DNA of 64,000 nucleotides from Sphagnum magellanicum (GCA_021904315.1 CM038914.1:3906001-3970000), one strand, 5' to 3'. Positions 12,600 to 25,095 are shown, numbered from the stretch's first letter. Program-made: numbers and translations. Notes: generated from the letters alone by a model not told the origin.

Positions 12600-12860
12600 A
12601 CATACCCAGCATGTGTTTTTTTGGGGGCGAATTTTTGCACTTTGGTGACAAGAAAAAATCCAGTGCTAACTGCTCGAAGGTTTTCTTTGGGAAACATACA
12701 CAAAAGTTGCCATATTTTGAGGGAAAAAAAACAGTTAGAAGTCGCCAGTTTTTTAGACAATGAGTTCCAGCAGGTCGCCAAAACTAGGCTTCAAAATATT
12801 TCTACTGTCCTCTCTACTGACCTGTAGCCAAATTTGGCTCATTCCTCTTGTGAGTGATCG
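12600..12860 (-). repeat. hAT-like MITE relic
   Basis: It is homologous to 3820-4090: GTGTTTTTTTGGGGGCGAATTTT, then CCATATTTTGAGGGA, TCGCC blocks, TGACCTGTAGCCAAA and TTTGGCTCATTCCTC. It is inverted relative to the members at 7.3-8.2 kb. Non-coding. Confidence 0.5.
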
Positions 12861-13164
12861 GCAGTGCACTTCTTCACAATTTTTTTAAAAAAAAACCCCA
12901 TTTATCCAGTGACAATTATATCACAAACTCAAAGTATATTCAACTCCATTTACACACATTAACTAATTCAAGACTATCATTAACCACTTGAGAGATATAG
13001 CCTTAATAATCCTGTTAATGGGGGTACTTATTCATGCTTCTATTAATTAGTGAGTGGGTGCTCCCACAGTTTGTCTGTTCTTTTCTCTTTTCATAAGGAG
13101 CCATTTCTTGGCCCACCATCAATATTTTTTGGAGCATGAGACACCACCCAACATAGAAGCCTAA

Positions 13165-13496
13165 GGGCGACTTCAGACCAGGATCCAAGGTCCAGGGACC
13201 AATGAATTCAAGCAATCTTATTGGTCGAAAGCTTTAAATTGGTCCCAAGACCCTTAGATGAGGGTTCAAGACCAAAAAGTGGCCAATTGAGGCTAAACCT
13301 ACATGGCACCTGTTTTGAAGGGAAAATCAATTGGTTCACACCAAAAAACAGTGCTAAAAGGAGAGCTCTTGATTTGGAGAACCAAGAATGAGGCTAGGGA
13401 CTAAGGTACAATCCAACTCATGGATTCGATTTGCTTGAAATTAGTCCAAATTGGTTCCTAGGAAATTGGACCCTGGACCCTCATTGAACTTGAGCC
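13165..13496 (-). mobile_element. PIF/Harbinger-type MITE, copy A
   Basis: A 332-bp non-autonomous element inverted relative to copies B (24282-24613) and C (26563-26899). It is flanked by TAA on both sides (13162-13164 and 13497-13499), the 3-bp TTA/TAA target duplication typical of PIF/Harbinger elements. The termini start GGGCGACTT and, on the complement, GGCTCAAGTT. The interior aligns over its whole length with B and C, for example AACAGTGCTAAAAGGAGAGC and AATTGGTTC. No coding capacity. Confidence 0.85.
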
Positions 13497-14689
13497 TAAA
13501 TATGCTCCCCTCCCCAAAATAGAAGCATGTTTTGTCATCTTCCCTTGGGCACCCATTTTACAACTTAAATACATGGAAATTGAAACATGACCAAACAATA
13601 TGTGATAAATAAAAACGTGGCATTGGGAATGTCTCTTAGGGAACACATTGGGACCAAAAAACAATAAATCTCCCCTTTCCAAAACCCAAAAGAAAAAAAC
13701 TAAGGCTCCCTGAGCCTCTTCATTGGTTGCATGAAATTTCTATTTCAAAAATAGTTTGTCACCCATTTTCAACCTGGACTAATACCCCCATTATACACTG
13801 GAGGTACTTATAATCTAGAGAGATCTGTTGTTAACTTGTGACTAGTGTTAGGTGAGTATTTGATTTTGTTGACAACCATAGGTTTTAAAATATTTCAGAA
13901 TTAAAGATCCATATGTTCAAGTCATTTAGGAAAATTTTATTACATTCAAATAATAGTTTGTTTCGAGTTATGTCCACAGTTACCTCATAGAACCAACAAT
14001 TTTCATGAAAGAACTAACACTTATTTAAAGGTGATTTATTTGATTCTGTCAAAAAAAAACTATTACCTGTGGTAAAATTTCAAAACTTGTTCTTTCATTT
14101 GTTAGAACTCTGGTTGTGAGTCATAAGATCTGCCTTAATCATTGCTTTAAGGGGTTTATCCCATGGTTAAACTAGGGGGTTTAGGTTCTTGTGACCTAGA
14201 CTCAACCCATCACCCTTTTTTGTGGAACCAACATGAGGATCAGACTGTGAAATTAGCTTTTTCCTGGAATGGACACTAGATCCTTGAAAATAAACTCTTG
14301 AAAACGTACTCAAATTTTTAAGGTAAGCACATCGACGGTTTTTGAAGAGTCAGCAAGTAAGCTGAACTTTATTTTATAGATACCGTAGTCTAGGGTCAGT
14401 TTCCACATTGACAAAACAAATGATTATTTATTTTCAAAAAATGAAATTCATTTTTTTAATTGTGAAATTATTATTATTTTCATCTTCTACCATAACATTG
14501 TGATATGAGTAGTGAAATTATTCAGAGTCATGATAATTACAATGATTTTCAATATGTCATCTTAATATTTTCACAAAATTTCATTTCACTATTTTGAGGA
14601 TTATTTAATGATGAAACTAACTTTAGGGTAAGGTAAGTGATTGATATTAATTCGTTGTAAAACTTGGTACTTTCACATACAAGAAGTGG

Positions 14690-14985
14690 CTTTTTTCCCC
14701 CTCAATGGTGTGATGTAGTTGAAGTCACAATCATCCACATTAAGGTTAAATTAGCCAAATTTGGCTATAAATCACATATGATTCAAGTGAAAAAAGTTTA
14801 AGCATCCTTCTATGTTCTCAATACTTACTCGAACCTATTATAGAAATGTGAAAATTCATTAAAAAATTTCTTGAAATCTGGAAATTTTCAGAAGTTTTTT
14901 CATCAAAAGTCATTTGTAATGTTGAATCAAATTGATCAGGCTGAAAGATTGCCAAAAAAAGGCCTCCAAAAAACCATTATATACA
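14690..14985 (+). repeat. hAT-like MITE family member
   Basis: Landmarks GTTGAAGTCACAATCATCCA, TTAGCCAAATTTGGCTATAAA, AAGCATCCTTCTATG and TAGAAATGTG occur in the family order, and the copy ends near GATTGCCAAAAAAAGG. The unoccupied string AAGCATCCTTCTATG is a useful comparison for the MITE C insertion site at 26563. Confidence 0.6.
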
Positions 14986-14999
14986 AGCAACTGACACCT

Positions 15000-15550
15000 T
15001 GAATACTTCAGGCAATTAAGATGTGTGACTGAAAATAAAGAATTAAAAATGTGACTAAATTTTTATGCCTGCAATCTAAAGTGAAAGCAAATATTTTTAA
15101 CAAAATTTTAGGTGCTAGTAAAAACTTGATTTAAGTGACTGAATGTACTTTGCAAGTGTGACTCAAAGTAAAAATGAGTAAACTATATTTTAAAGTGTGA
15201 TCAAAGTTTGATACAAGGGATTGAAAGTAAAAGTGAATGAAATATTGATTACACTTTTTTGCAACCAAACTAAAGTTGAAGATTTTATTTTGTTTCTATG
15301 GGTGACCAAAAACATGATACACATGACTGACAATAGAAATAGTGAATTTGATTTCTATGTGCAATCAAAGTTTGATATAAGTGACCGAAAGTAAAATGAA
15401 CCAACAAAAGTGATTTTTTTTGTACTCAAAAGGTGAATACATGTAATCAAAAGTATATATAAATAAATGTTCAATGGTTTTGTGTGATTGAAAGTTTGAT
15501 ACAAGTGATTGAATGTAAAAGTTATGAAATTTCATCTATTTGTGTTATAT
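15000..15550 (+). repeat. Degenerate minisatellite
   Basis: Phrases such as AAAGTTTGATACAAGTGATT and GAAAGTAAAAGTGA recur at roughly 70-100 bp spacing with many substitutions (about 15100, 15200, 15360, 15490). No ORF. The flank 15560-16690 is AT-rich and shows nothing I recognise. Confidence 0.55.
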
Positions 15551-17399
15551 TGAAAACTTATTACATTAAATGGCATGCATTAAGAAAAATATCAGTCACA
15601 TGTATTGTATGTAATCCAGATATTGCTTGTATTTTTTTATGTTTTTTTGGCCATTGAGTTTGTTTCAATTGCCTTCCATTGTACAGGAAATGAGAGATAC
15701 AAAGTTCAAAGAAAATAAAAGTTTGTGTAGTGGTCAAAGCCGATATTATATCTCATTTTAGGCTTTAAAACAATTGACCATAAAAACAAAATAATTGTTG
15801 TCTTGGGAAAAAAGATAATTAGGTGTTTCGAACCCATGTAATTCCAATTTGATGATTCTCTTAAGGTATGGGTTTCAATAATCGACCTAATTGGTAAACA
15901 AATTTGAACCAATTGATCAAGTTGATCACATAAAATTAATTTAAAATATTTTTTTGAGTTTCAGATTTGGGTTTCAAAACATGGTGAAAGTCAATGTAAT
16001 TAGGCTAGAACAACATATGACCAAACATTCACCCTTGGTTAGACACTTTGGGAGTTCATTACCTAGTTCGCTAACAACAAGTGAACATTGGACCATTTAC
16101 TACACATCTTACCACCAAATTTTTGGTGAAAAATAATAGTTCATTGTCTTTTGCATACTTTTGTCCTTTGTAGCAAAAATTGTGTTTGGGCATGGGTGTT
16201 GTTTATAGCATATATTGAAATTCAATGTTCAAGGATATAAATAAACTTGTTTGGTGGCAAGGGAGCAATTTTGAAATTTCATAGCACAACTTGTACATGG
16301 ATTTGAAAATTAGCACGAGATGGGATGGAAAAGTGTTTGGTGAAAGGTACTATTCGAATTCCAGTCATCATGTGGGATCATTGTTTGGAATTGGGCTTGT
16401 AAATGTCACACTCTAGTATACACAAAAGATCACACAATCACCAAGAATATACCCAAATTGGGTTTTAGGCGTTTGGTTTAAGGTTGTGATCTAAAACATA
16501 TTATCTATAAAGCTTGGAATACATTAAGTAGCGATCTTGTTATGAGATGAGAGGGTATATGCTACATTGAAAACAATTAAACAACACTTCAAATTACAAA
16601 CCCCTAAAACACTTGCCAAGTAAAATAAAATCACAATAACCCATGGAAAATCAAAAGCATTTTATGTTCCCTACAAATTTTCTTGCCAAAACTAAACATC
16701 ACAAACTCAAATTCAAAAAACATGAATTCAAATTTTCAACAAGTTGTCCAACTTTCTTTGCAATAATTAAACATGTCCAAGCTACCAAAGAGTTTAAAAT
16801 ATGCATTCCAAGACTTTTATGAGCTTATGTTTCCTAGTGCAAAATGTTTGTAATAAAAAATATAAGATGAACAAGTAAAGGTCAAAGTAAAGGAACAATC
16901 TTTTGAATAGGAAATCAAATTCATAAACAAAGTTTACAAGGAAAGGTTTAGCAAGTATCTAAATACTATTACTAGATAGCTAAGCATGTAGTTTCACAAT
17001 TACCACAAAGTGCAAATAAAGTGAAAAAAAAAACATTTAATGTATTTTAACCCACTATAATTGAAGATTTACACACACATCCTGCATAACAACAACAAAA
17101 AATCTAATTGGGAAGACTATGTAAAAAAATTGAACTTATTTCAAACTATTGATAAACAAAACAATATGCACATGAAACATATCCTAAACTAATAGAATTC
17201 TTGTGGTCTTAATCTAGTTTCAAAGACATTGAGGGAATACTTCTTGTGAGGCATAAGTGTATCCCCCCTCATGTTTTGGGGGATAGAGCCAAGAGGATCA
17301 AAGCAAGATGATGTTCAATGTGCCCTACAAATGATGGGGTACCTTGCTAGATCAACTAGCTCAAGTCAAATAGACCAACATTGAACCTGTCCAATTCAA

Positions 17400-19230
17400 G
17401 AAATGGAAAACATCCCATCAAAACAAATCAAAAAAACAAAACTAGTAAGAGCAAAAATGACTTGTGTAGAAAAAAAAATGGATTTCAAACAATTAGAAGA
17501 TGCCATGGACAAAATGGCAAGAGGCATAAGAACATGGAAAGGAGCTAGCAAATTTCTCAACGTTCCTTAACACCATTGTCCAAAAAAGTTGACTCACATA
17601 ATGTGTTGTTAGGAAAATAAGAAATTATTATTGTTGACTAGATTCTTGGACTGCAAGCATGTGGACTCTTGATCACATTGGAACAACTCAAATTCAAGGT
17701 GGCAAACTTTACTTAAACTATACCTACCCAATTTCAAGATGGGGTTTTATGTACATTTGGTGGTATTGGTTTAAGCATAGACATCCAAAATTGTCAATCA
17801 AACTTGCAAAGGGGCTAGAAGTCTACAATGCACAAGGTCTAACCAATAATGCGTGCAATTCATTTTACAAAAATCTTGCAACATTGTACACTCAACATAA
17901 GTGCATAACAAATCACATATGGAACTATGATGAAATAAGAATTTAGGTGAGGTGATGATTAGGGGTGAAAGTTCTAACAAAAAAAGGTTGACAGCAAGTG
18001 TACAACATTGTCTCCAAGTTCAAGGATTGGATGTTTGTAAATTGGGTAACAAATGTAGTGAGGAATCTAGTAAGGTTCTTCAATTATAGGGGTGAAATTT
18101 GGATAAAAGATGACTACATCAGATATTGTAGGATAGAGACACAAATAGTAATGTAAAAGAAAGCATGGATGACATCTTTCCTTTTCAAGGAAATTTTCTT
18201 GTCATTTTTTACAAGGTTAGTTCTTGGAAACATTTTGAAACTAATAAACATTTATTGATCCTACATGGGCATGGGTCACATGTAACCCTAGAAGTATTGG
18301 GTGAAAGCACAATTAGGGGATTAAAAAATGACCTTTGAAAGTTCACAATCTAACACTAATTAGAATTCTTGCAATTACAATAATGGTCAAACTATAAATC
18401 CTATGGTTATCCCTTATGTTTTTTAGTGAAAATATTTGTAAGACACCTTATAGATTTCCCTAAACATGTGATTGGTCAAAAAATCCATGTGAAATTTTGG
18501 AAATTTCGTTGTGAATTGGAAGAATGATAATAAAAAGTGACAAAAACCATGACAATTTAATTTCTTGTATTGGGAAAGTTTCCATTCATCTTGTTCTTAA
18601 ACTCCTCATAAATGATAATGGTTTTTTTCTTAAATTTTTTTTGACACTACTATGATATTTTTTGGAATTCACATTTTTCACTTTCTTTACATGATAAACA
18701 TAATGTCAACACTTCAAAAGTCCGTTATGAGTCCATTATTTTTTTAGAATTCATCCATAATTTTTAATATTATTCCCATTAAAGTTTATTACAACATGGA
18801 CAATTTGGAAATAACAATGTTCATGTTGAATATGGCTTCACATTTTAAGTTCATTTATAATCTAGAAAAATTACAAGTGCATTATTCCAAATAATCCATT
18901 GCATTATGCTTTCACCTCAATAGAACATGCACAAACACTTAGGCTAGACATGACAACTTTACCTTCACACACATGCATTACAACCCTTAGATGTGAATTA
19001 TTTCAAAATTGCATTTGAAAAGGAAAGAAATGGTAACATGATTAAATTCAACTATTAAAAATTTAGACAAAACAACTTTTGTTGGTTGGGTTGACAAAGC
19101 ATTGGAAATTTCATTATCTAAACATAACATTAAAAGTGAGTTTAAAATTACAAGAATTTGGCTTTTGAATCTAAGGGCCATGGACAATAAGACCATGCCC
19201 AATGAAATGTACATATTTATATTTAACATG
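17400..19230 (+). pseudogene. Pogo/CENP-B-like transposase, decayed
   Basis: A frameshifted relic of a DDE transposase of the pogo/CENP-B-like type. About 17470-17570 encodes a helix-turn-helix-like stretch (AMDKMARGIRTWKGASKFLN). 17659-17946 reads HPKLSIKLAKGLE and ends in HIWNYDE, the first catalytic-acid region. About 18270 reads LHGHGSHVTLEV, where this family has D-G-H, so an Asp codon appears changed to His. After the inserted element, about 18950-19000 reads LPSHT and then HALQPLD in another frame, the third catalytic region. A C-terminal stretch (GWVDKALEISLSKHNIKSEF) follows at about 19085-19145. Several stops and frameshifts mean no protein can be made. Family assignment rests on motif order. 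Confidence 0.7.
18299..18916 (+). mobile_element. TIR element 'GGTGAAAGCA', copy 1
   Basis: A roughly 617-bp non-coding element with inverted ends GGGTGAAAGCACAATTAGG and, on the complement, GGTGAAAGCATAATG. It shares its interior with 52382-53012 (inverted) and 62757-63392: ACATGTGATTG, AAATCCATGTGAAA, GACACTAC and TTCCCATTAAAG. It sits inside the transposase relic after codons for LEVL. The open frame resumes immediately afterwards, and the second pogo copy lacks it, which supports a real insertion. Superfamily not certain (termini somewhat hAT-like). Confidence 0.75.
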
Positions 19231-19299
19231 AACATTTTAAATGACAAAATCAGGAACTTAAATGACGAAAGTTATAAATATCAAGTTTGAGAAGAACAT

Positions 19300-22200
19300 G
19301 GAACTACTAATAGAGATATCAAGCGTAGGAAAGTTTGTTGAACCCAAGTATAATGCTACAAGTGTATAGTCCAATTATTTAAGGTATTATGTAGATCAAA
19401 ACTTAAAAGTTTAACTACTACATAAGAGACAAGGCCAACAAATCAAAGGAATGAGTTAACAATAAATTTAAAACAACCTACATATGAATTTTAGGTTGAG
19501 AATGCAGTTCAAATTATTTAAGGTGTACCAAAAATGTGTCACTCTATCACCCTTTTTAATCAATTTTGTATTTTTTATTGGCTTTTTTTCTTCATCAACT
19601 TGGGGTAAACCCGTCCTTGGGTGGTACATCTAAGAATGTTGGACTCCAAAATTTTGAGATCCACCCAACTTTAGAACAACATAAATTCTGAATTTTTTTT
19701 TTTTTTTTCATTTCAAATTTTATATCAAAAGATTATTGAAATCATGGGGAATTTGAAACTTTAATTGAATGACATATATATATATATATTCTAAAGGAGT
19801 AGTTGATGAACAAGATTGCATCTCTTGCAACCAAACCACAAGCTCACATTTAGACTATGAGCATGAAAAACAGGATGAAACTCATTTTGTGTGAAGTAGG
19901 AGCATTAAGGATTAATCCAAGAGTTTAAGGTGATGCCTCCAATCATTTAAGATTTTAGGGTTTAACAAATCTTTGCTGCCCATAAGCATAAATTTCATGC
20001 TCTGTTTCAAATTTTAATCTCAATCATTAATGTATAACAAACCTTTCTTTGCATCCATCCATTTTGATCAAAAGTCAGAACTTGTGCAATGCCTCTACAT
20101 ATTTGTTTGGGCACTCACACATGGTGCAAATGTTTGCTCAACAATCTCCCATGTGTTTGGTTGAAAGTTTTTCCCATCAAAAGGGGTCCCCTACTTTGGG
20201 AACTCATATATTGTTTGTTTATTGACCAAATTCAACAATTCAAACAACCCCAGGTGTGCTAGGAGATGGGCTACAACTTCCATTGGGAGATCAACACTAG
20301 ACATGCAACAACCTAGATGCTAGAGGACACTGAGTCCTAAAGTGTATGGTCATAAGGTATTGTACCCTAGTTGGAATGCTCATATTTTCATGGGATGAAA
20401 TGGTGCAAAGAGACTTTCAATTGGGTTGACCTTTTTTTGCTTCATGATAACAATTGGAGGAGTTCAATAAGTTGTGTGCATTGTAAAAGGGGTAATAATT
20501 GAGGCAAAAAAATGGTGGTAACCATGTCTAGGAATAGAACATGCATGTAGGCAGTGAGACAACTGAACATACATCCAAGAGGGTTCATAGCTCAAATTTG
20601 ATTTCTTAGAGTGTTTAATTATGCCCACCTTCCTTTTGTAATTCTTCACAAAATTGAATCTACCTAAGGACCATAGAGAAAGAGCATTTTGAGGGGCTTT
20701 TTGAAATTTCTATGTTGTAACCTTCCTACTTCAACCTCACACTACCAATGTAAGTGGTTCCTTTCTACTACATAAGTAGGTAGGTGGTTACTAGATCGGT
20801 AGATACATGTGGATGGTTATTACATAGCGAACCATGCTTGGTTAGCTAGGGGATACTATTAATACAATAAAGTTTTCAGCAAAGTCAGGCGATTAGGGGG
20901 CGAGAACAATCAGTTTCGGCATGATAGGGCATCAAATGTGTAACTGGGAATGAAATTTTAGAAAACGAAATATCTGGGACCCAAACTAGTTTTTCCACCA
21001 ACTTTGGTGGTAAACTGAGTTTCATCCCCTCCTTCATTTTTCATGAGCGCCTCCACTGCTGCTACATATATTTTCACTGCTCCTACCCGTACAACTACTA
21101 CAATTACTCTAAAATCTTGTGCATTGAATGCTGAGTTTCAGCATTTCATACCGAGATTTAATAATATTTCCTTACTCTGTGGATACCACTGAAAGAGAGA
21201 CAGAGGGTGAAAGCAGAGGGGACAGGGGTTGAAAGAGAGGATGACTTTACGGATAACTTTAATGAAAATGTGTTTCCTGTGCATATACCATCCATCCGGT
21301 GTACAGGTGAGTCATGCTTCACTGTGGCCCATTCCAACCTTGTCTTTATGTGGGTGTCTGTTGCACTGTTTTCTCCTGAAATGAACTTGCTTTTTGCGGG
21401 TCCCTGTTGTCCCTTCCTTGGCAAGAAGCTTAAAAAAATAATTTGCAGTGTTGTCAGGTTGTTGCTTGCCATTTCCAACTTGTTTCCCCCCATTGCAAAA
21501 CACGTTTATCAGCTTCCAGGCAAAACCTCCCACCTCGTGGAGGAAATGCAATCAAACTTGGGCAAGATAAAGTAACGTTTGCAATTATATGTGTTGGCCT
21601 TAAAAATTGTGCCCAACTTAAGGTCCGTTAACCTTGTAACTAATGGAAGAAAATTTAGCAATCCTCAAAACCAAAGGGCAATTACTTAATCGACACCTCA
21701 ATCTCTACATATGTTCCTCCACAAAATTAAGCTGTAAAATATATGAGGTCTATGTCATGCTATTTACATTAATTTCACATCGGTTTAAACATAATTGCAT
21801 TTGAAATTACCTCGAATGCTTTACATCTAACAAAAGCAAAATTTCTCCTCCTTTGCATGATATTGAGAACAGAATTAAAATCCAAATTTCACATGAAAGA
21901 ATTAGAATGATATGCAATAACAATGGAGTAGATCTTTGAAATAAGTGGAATATCAAATCATTTGTCTCCCCTTACTTTTAGATCTTTAAATGCAAAGCAC
22001 TTAGTTGCATAATCTAGTTCTAAGTCAGTAGGTATCTTCTAGAAGTGTGTTTGGGAGTCACTTATTTTGTATGCATGAATTCCAAGCTAGTTCTATTATT
22101 AAAGCGTAGTCACATGAATGCATAATCCTTGCCCAATCTTGTGGAAGGAAAGGAAAGGGCCCTGTGTCTAGATCCCTCACGGCCATCCATCATCAGTTTG

Positions 22201-23100
22201 TAATGAATGTAAAATACTGAAATTTTTTTCTTAGTATTTGAAAACGGGCCCCATTAAAGATTCATTCATCAATCAAAGAGACCTTCCACCATCGACATGC
22301 AGGGTACAAAACCTTTAGGTACATTACATTGGAAAGGGCCTACTTCCTTGGGCCTCCCCTAATTTCGGGGCCTACACCTTAAGGCCTCCAACTAAGAGAG
22401 GCCCTCATGACCAGGCCTTGCCCTAGACAAGAATCCAATTCAAGGGGAATCTTCTGGTGCACACCAGCCCTTGTTCAAAATCCTTCTAAAACTCCAAAAT
22501 CTCCATGGTTTTTTTTCCCTGCATATGTTCACCTGAAGGCATGTAAGCCCACAAAGGGACTACATGGGGGGCCAGAGGGATCTCAAATCCCATGTGTTTC
22601 TGACATTACCCTAGTACCTTGGCCAATTCAACACTAATTATATTAATCTCAGAAATGTTGAAATTCTCAAAAATTATTTCTTCCAAATACAAAAATATTG
22701 TGACCGATAATTTCGAATATTTAAGAATATTCCATTTGTTAAGATGAATTTTCAAAAAATAATTAATTATTCAATGGACATGTGTTGAAATGGCCAAGGT
22801 ACTACGGTATTATACATGTCTAATTGAACTAAAGGATTTGTCTTTTCTTTCTCTGTGTGGTTGGGCACTCATGATTCAATGAAGGGATTCGATCGGCTGG
22901 GTAGTTCCCATAAGGTGCAATGTTTCTAAAGTATGTTATGGTGACAACACATGACCCAAAACAATGGCAGAAGTAAGTGCTACTGATTGGCTCTGCCTCA
23001 TTTGAATGTAACCGCCATAGGCATGGTACACCCAACTGAATCCAAATCAGTCACCCAAGTAAACCTTGACAAATTGCTTTGTCGGCCTTGCCTACCAAGG
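19300..23100. other. Intergenic, no gene recognised
   Basis: AT-rich. A segment at about 20190-20260 (TTGACCAAATTCAACAATTC and AGGTGTGC) resembles 28800-28845, so both belong to an unclassified dispersed repeat. 20860-21640 and 22140-22640 are less AT-rich. A 122-codon ORF at 21207-21575 (+) has no domain I recognise and overlaps an equally long antisense ORF, so I do not call it a gene. Confidence 0.45.
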
Positions 23101-23105
23101 CAAGG

Positions 23106-23405
23106 ATATTATTGTATTTAAATTCATCAAAGAGTATAGTAGCTTAAGGGATTTTGGCCCCTAGGCAATAGATCTATTTTTATATGAGGGTTTTTGAAAG
23201 ATGATATTTTTTCTTGTGTTGAAACTTCAGTTTAATTATAGGGTTATAATATTTTGAAGGGTTTGGGTTTCTTTTAGAGGATTTTTTGAAGATTATATTT
23301 TTGCATGGTGAAATATTTGAGTTTCCATTATTCTTCTTTTGCTTTAAGATACTTTTTAATGTAAATGGCAAGGCCACAGTGTGACATGCCCCTTGTTATT
23401 GTTTG
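23106..23405 (+). repeat. Dispersed repeat, copy 2 of 2
   Basis: Partner of 926-1245 in the same orientation, without the AT microsatellite. Shared landmarks are given there. Class unknown. The following 23410-24110 contains short repeats of GGGAACACATTGGGAACA type and no gene I recognise. Confidence 0.7.
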
Positions 23406-24119
23406 TCATTCCATGAATACCTATTGTTAGTTGTATTAATTAGTTGTGAGGTCCTTCAAAGTTCTTTTGGGTGATGGGCTGGTCTCTTTTATTTGCCCTA
23501 AAACCAAATAATACTCTGGCTATGAACATCCAGATTAATAGTGTGAGTATTTCTCTAAACCCTTGCTTCCATCTAGCAATATAGGGTACAAAGGTACACT
23601 CTTGAAGGAAACCCCAAAGGGGAGGAGACGAAAACAGCCTTATCAACTTAAATTCAGAGAGTCAAGAACAACCACATCATCACAAGACAACAGCCCAACA
23701 ACAAGCCACCACACCAGATGACCAAACCCAATCAAATGAAACCAAAGAGAGTCAAAGAGGTCAAAAGTTGACGAAACAAAGGGTCCTAAGCAAAGTAAAA
23801 GCAAGAGACACAAGGGTACACTCTTAGACAAAAGATATGGGATAAAGTATGGTACTATTGGGAACAGATTAAGGAACACACATGAGAAGTTTGAGAACAT
23901 ATTAATTAAGAACACCATTGGGAAACATTGGAGACCTTGTGGGAACACATTGGGAACATGGTGAGAACACAAAACCTCGAAACATCTCAACAGCCCCCTT
24001 GCTCCCAAAAGAACCCTCTAGAGAGTAGTACATGTTGAGCCCTTTTATCTGCTCCCTGAAATTTCGATTCCTAGAACTTTTTGTCATCATTTTGGGCCTG
24101 GGCTTAGCCCTTAGAGCAT

Positions 24120-24211
24120 GGGCATTTTTTTTTAAATAAAACATTTCAACCCTGGGAAGAGTTAGATCTCTTCCCAGGGTTGAAATGTTTTATTTTAAAA
24201 AAAAATTGCCC
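24120..24211. repeat. 92-nt near-perfect hairpin (mini-MITE)
   Basis: The left arm 24120-24161 and right arm 24168-24211 are reverse complements apart from two single-base bulges; the loop is TTAGAT. The ends are GGGCA and TTGCCC. The arms contain AACATTTCAACCCTGGGAAG and its complement. This is a fold-back miniature element or a potential small-RNA hairpin; no clear target duplication was found. Confidence 0.85.
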
Positions 24212-24281
24212 TGTTGCCCTGAGTTAATTATCCCTGGTTCTTGTAGTGATCACACACAAAAATCATGTGTAATTATTGTTA

Positions 24282-24613
24282 GGCCTACTTTAGATGAGGG
24301 TCCAGGGTCCAATTTCCTAGGAATCAATTTGGACTCATTTGAAGCAAATTGAATCCTTGAGTTGGACTGTACCTTGGTCCCTAGCCTGATTCTTGGTTCT
24401 CCAAACCTGGAGCTCTCCTTTTAGCACTGTTTTTTGGTCGGAACCAATTGATTTTCCCTCCAAAACAGGTGCCATATAAGTTTAGCCTTAATTTGCCACT
24501 TTTTGGTCTTGGACCCTCGTCTAAAGGCCTTGGGACCAATTTAAAGCTGTCGACCAATAAGATTGCTCGAATTCATTGGTCCCTGGACCTTGGACCCTCG
24601 TCTTAAGTTGCCC
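24282..24613 (+). mobile_element. PIF/Harbinger-type MITE, copy B
   Basis: A 332-bp element with TTA on both sides (24279-24281 and 24614-24616). The termini are GGCCTACTTTAGATGAGG and, on the complement, GGGCAACTTAAGACGAGG, an imperfect inverted repeat. It is the same length as copy A and collinear with it. It ends about 690 bp upstream of the DREB gene 2 start. No ORF of its own. Confidence 0.88.
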
Positions 24614-24909
24614 TTAGTATGGCAAAACCCTTCTCATGTCCCAGAAAACAAAAACGTTCTAAACCCCTAAATCCTATGGTCTACCCTCTGCCCCCAAATT
24701 ATCATTTCCAAAAAAGGAAGGAAGGGAAGGGGCCTTCATTGAAGGGGAGTGGGAGGGGGGGAAGACCCACATTATTGTCCCTGAAAAGCATCAACCGTTC
24801 CTACTGGGACTCGTCACACCACATCTGGACCCTTCACGCGAAATAAAAACGTGAGCAAAATAATGAAGGCAACTGGGCCCCGCAGTTGCAGCGTGACAGA
24901 AAAAATACG

Positions 24910-24929
24910 CACGTGGTATGACACGTGGC
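24910..24929 (+). promoter_or_regulatory. Twin ABRE/G-box motifs upstream of DREB gene 2
   Basis: CACGTGG at 24910-24916 and ACACGTGGC at 24921-24929 are two ACGT-core elements 12 bp apart, about 375-390 bp before the start codon. CACGTGGC matches the ABA-responsive element recognised by plant bZIP factors. Paired ABREs are usually needed for ABA response, so gene 2 may be ABA- or drought-inducible; that is inference. Confidence 0.55.
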
Positions 24930-24995
24930 AACCAGTCTTATGGCTCCGGGAACCGCGCTGCTCGCTCTTTCTCCTCTCTCCCTGCTGCTGCAGAC

Positions 24996-25091
24996 TCGCG
25001 AAGTTCGGAGTCTGGATTTGCGTGTTCGCGGAAGAGGCACTTGTCGCGAAGTTCGGTATGCCGATTTGCGTGTGCGCGCAAAGAGCTAGTC
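24996..25091 (+). repeat. 48-bp tandem duplication in gene 2 promoter/leader
   Basis: TCGCGAAGTTCGG begins at 24996 and again at 25044. The two 48-bp units share GATTTGCGTGT and GCGC/GCGG blocks with several substitutions. It is unusually CpG-dense for this window and lies just before the presumed core promoter. Confidence 0.8.
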
Positions 25092-25095
25092 GTCG

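Larger units (their letters stand above)
16700..19290 (+). mobile_element. Pogo/CENP-B-like DNA transposon relic, copy 1
   Basis: An extended segment is homologous, in inverted orientation, to 30850-32401 continued at 47964-48410. Shared landmarks include AAGTGCAAATAAA and AAGATTTACA near the 5' side, AAAATTGTCAATC, GGATGACATCTTTCCTTTTC and TGGGTCACATGTAA. It contains the transposase relic at 17400-19230. Its own terminal repeats were not located, so the ends are approximate. A TIR element (18299-18916) interrupts it. Confidence 0.65.

Noticed and set aside
21207..21575. 122-codon plus-strand ORF overlapping a 111-codon antisense ORF
   Set aside because: No recognisable domain and no shared coding bias; long ORFs on both strands point to chance in a less AT-rich patch.
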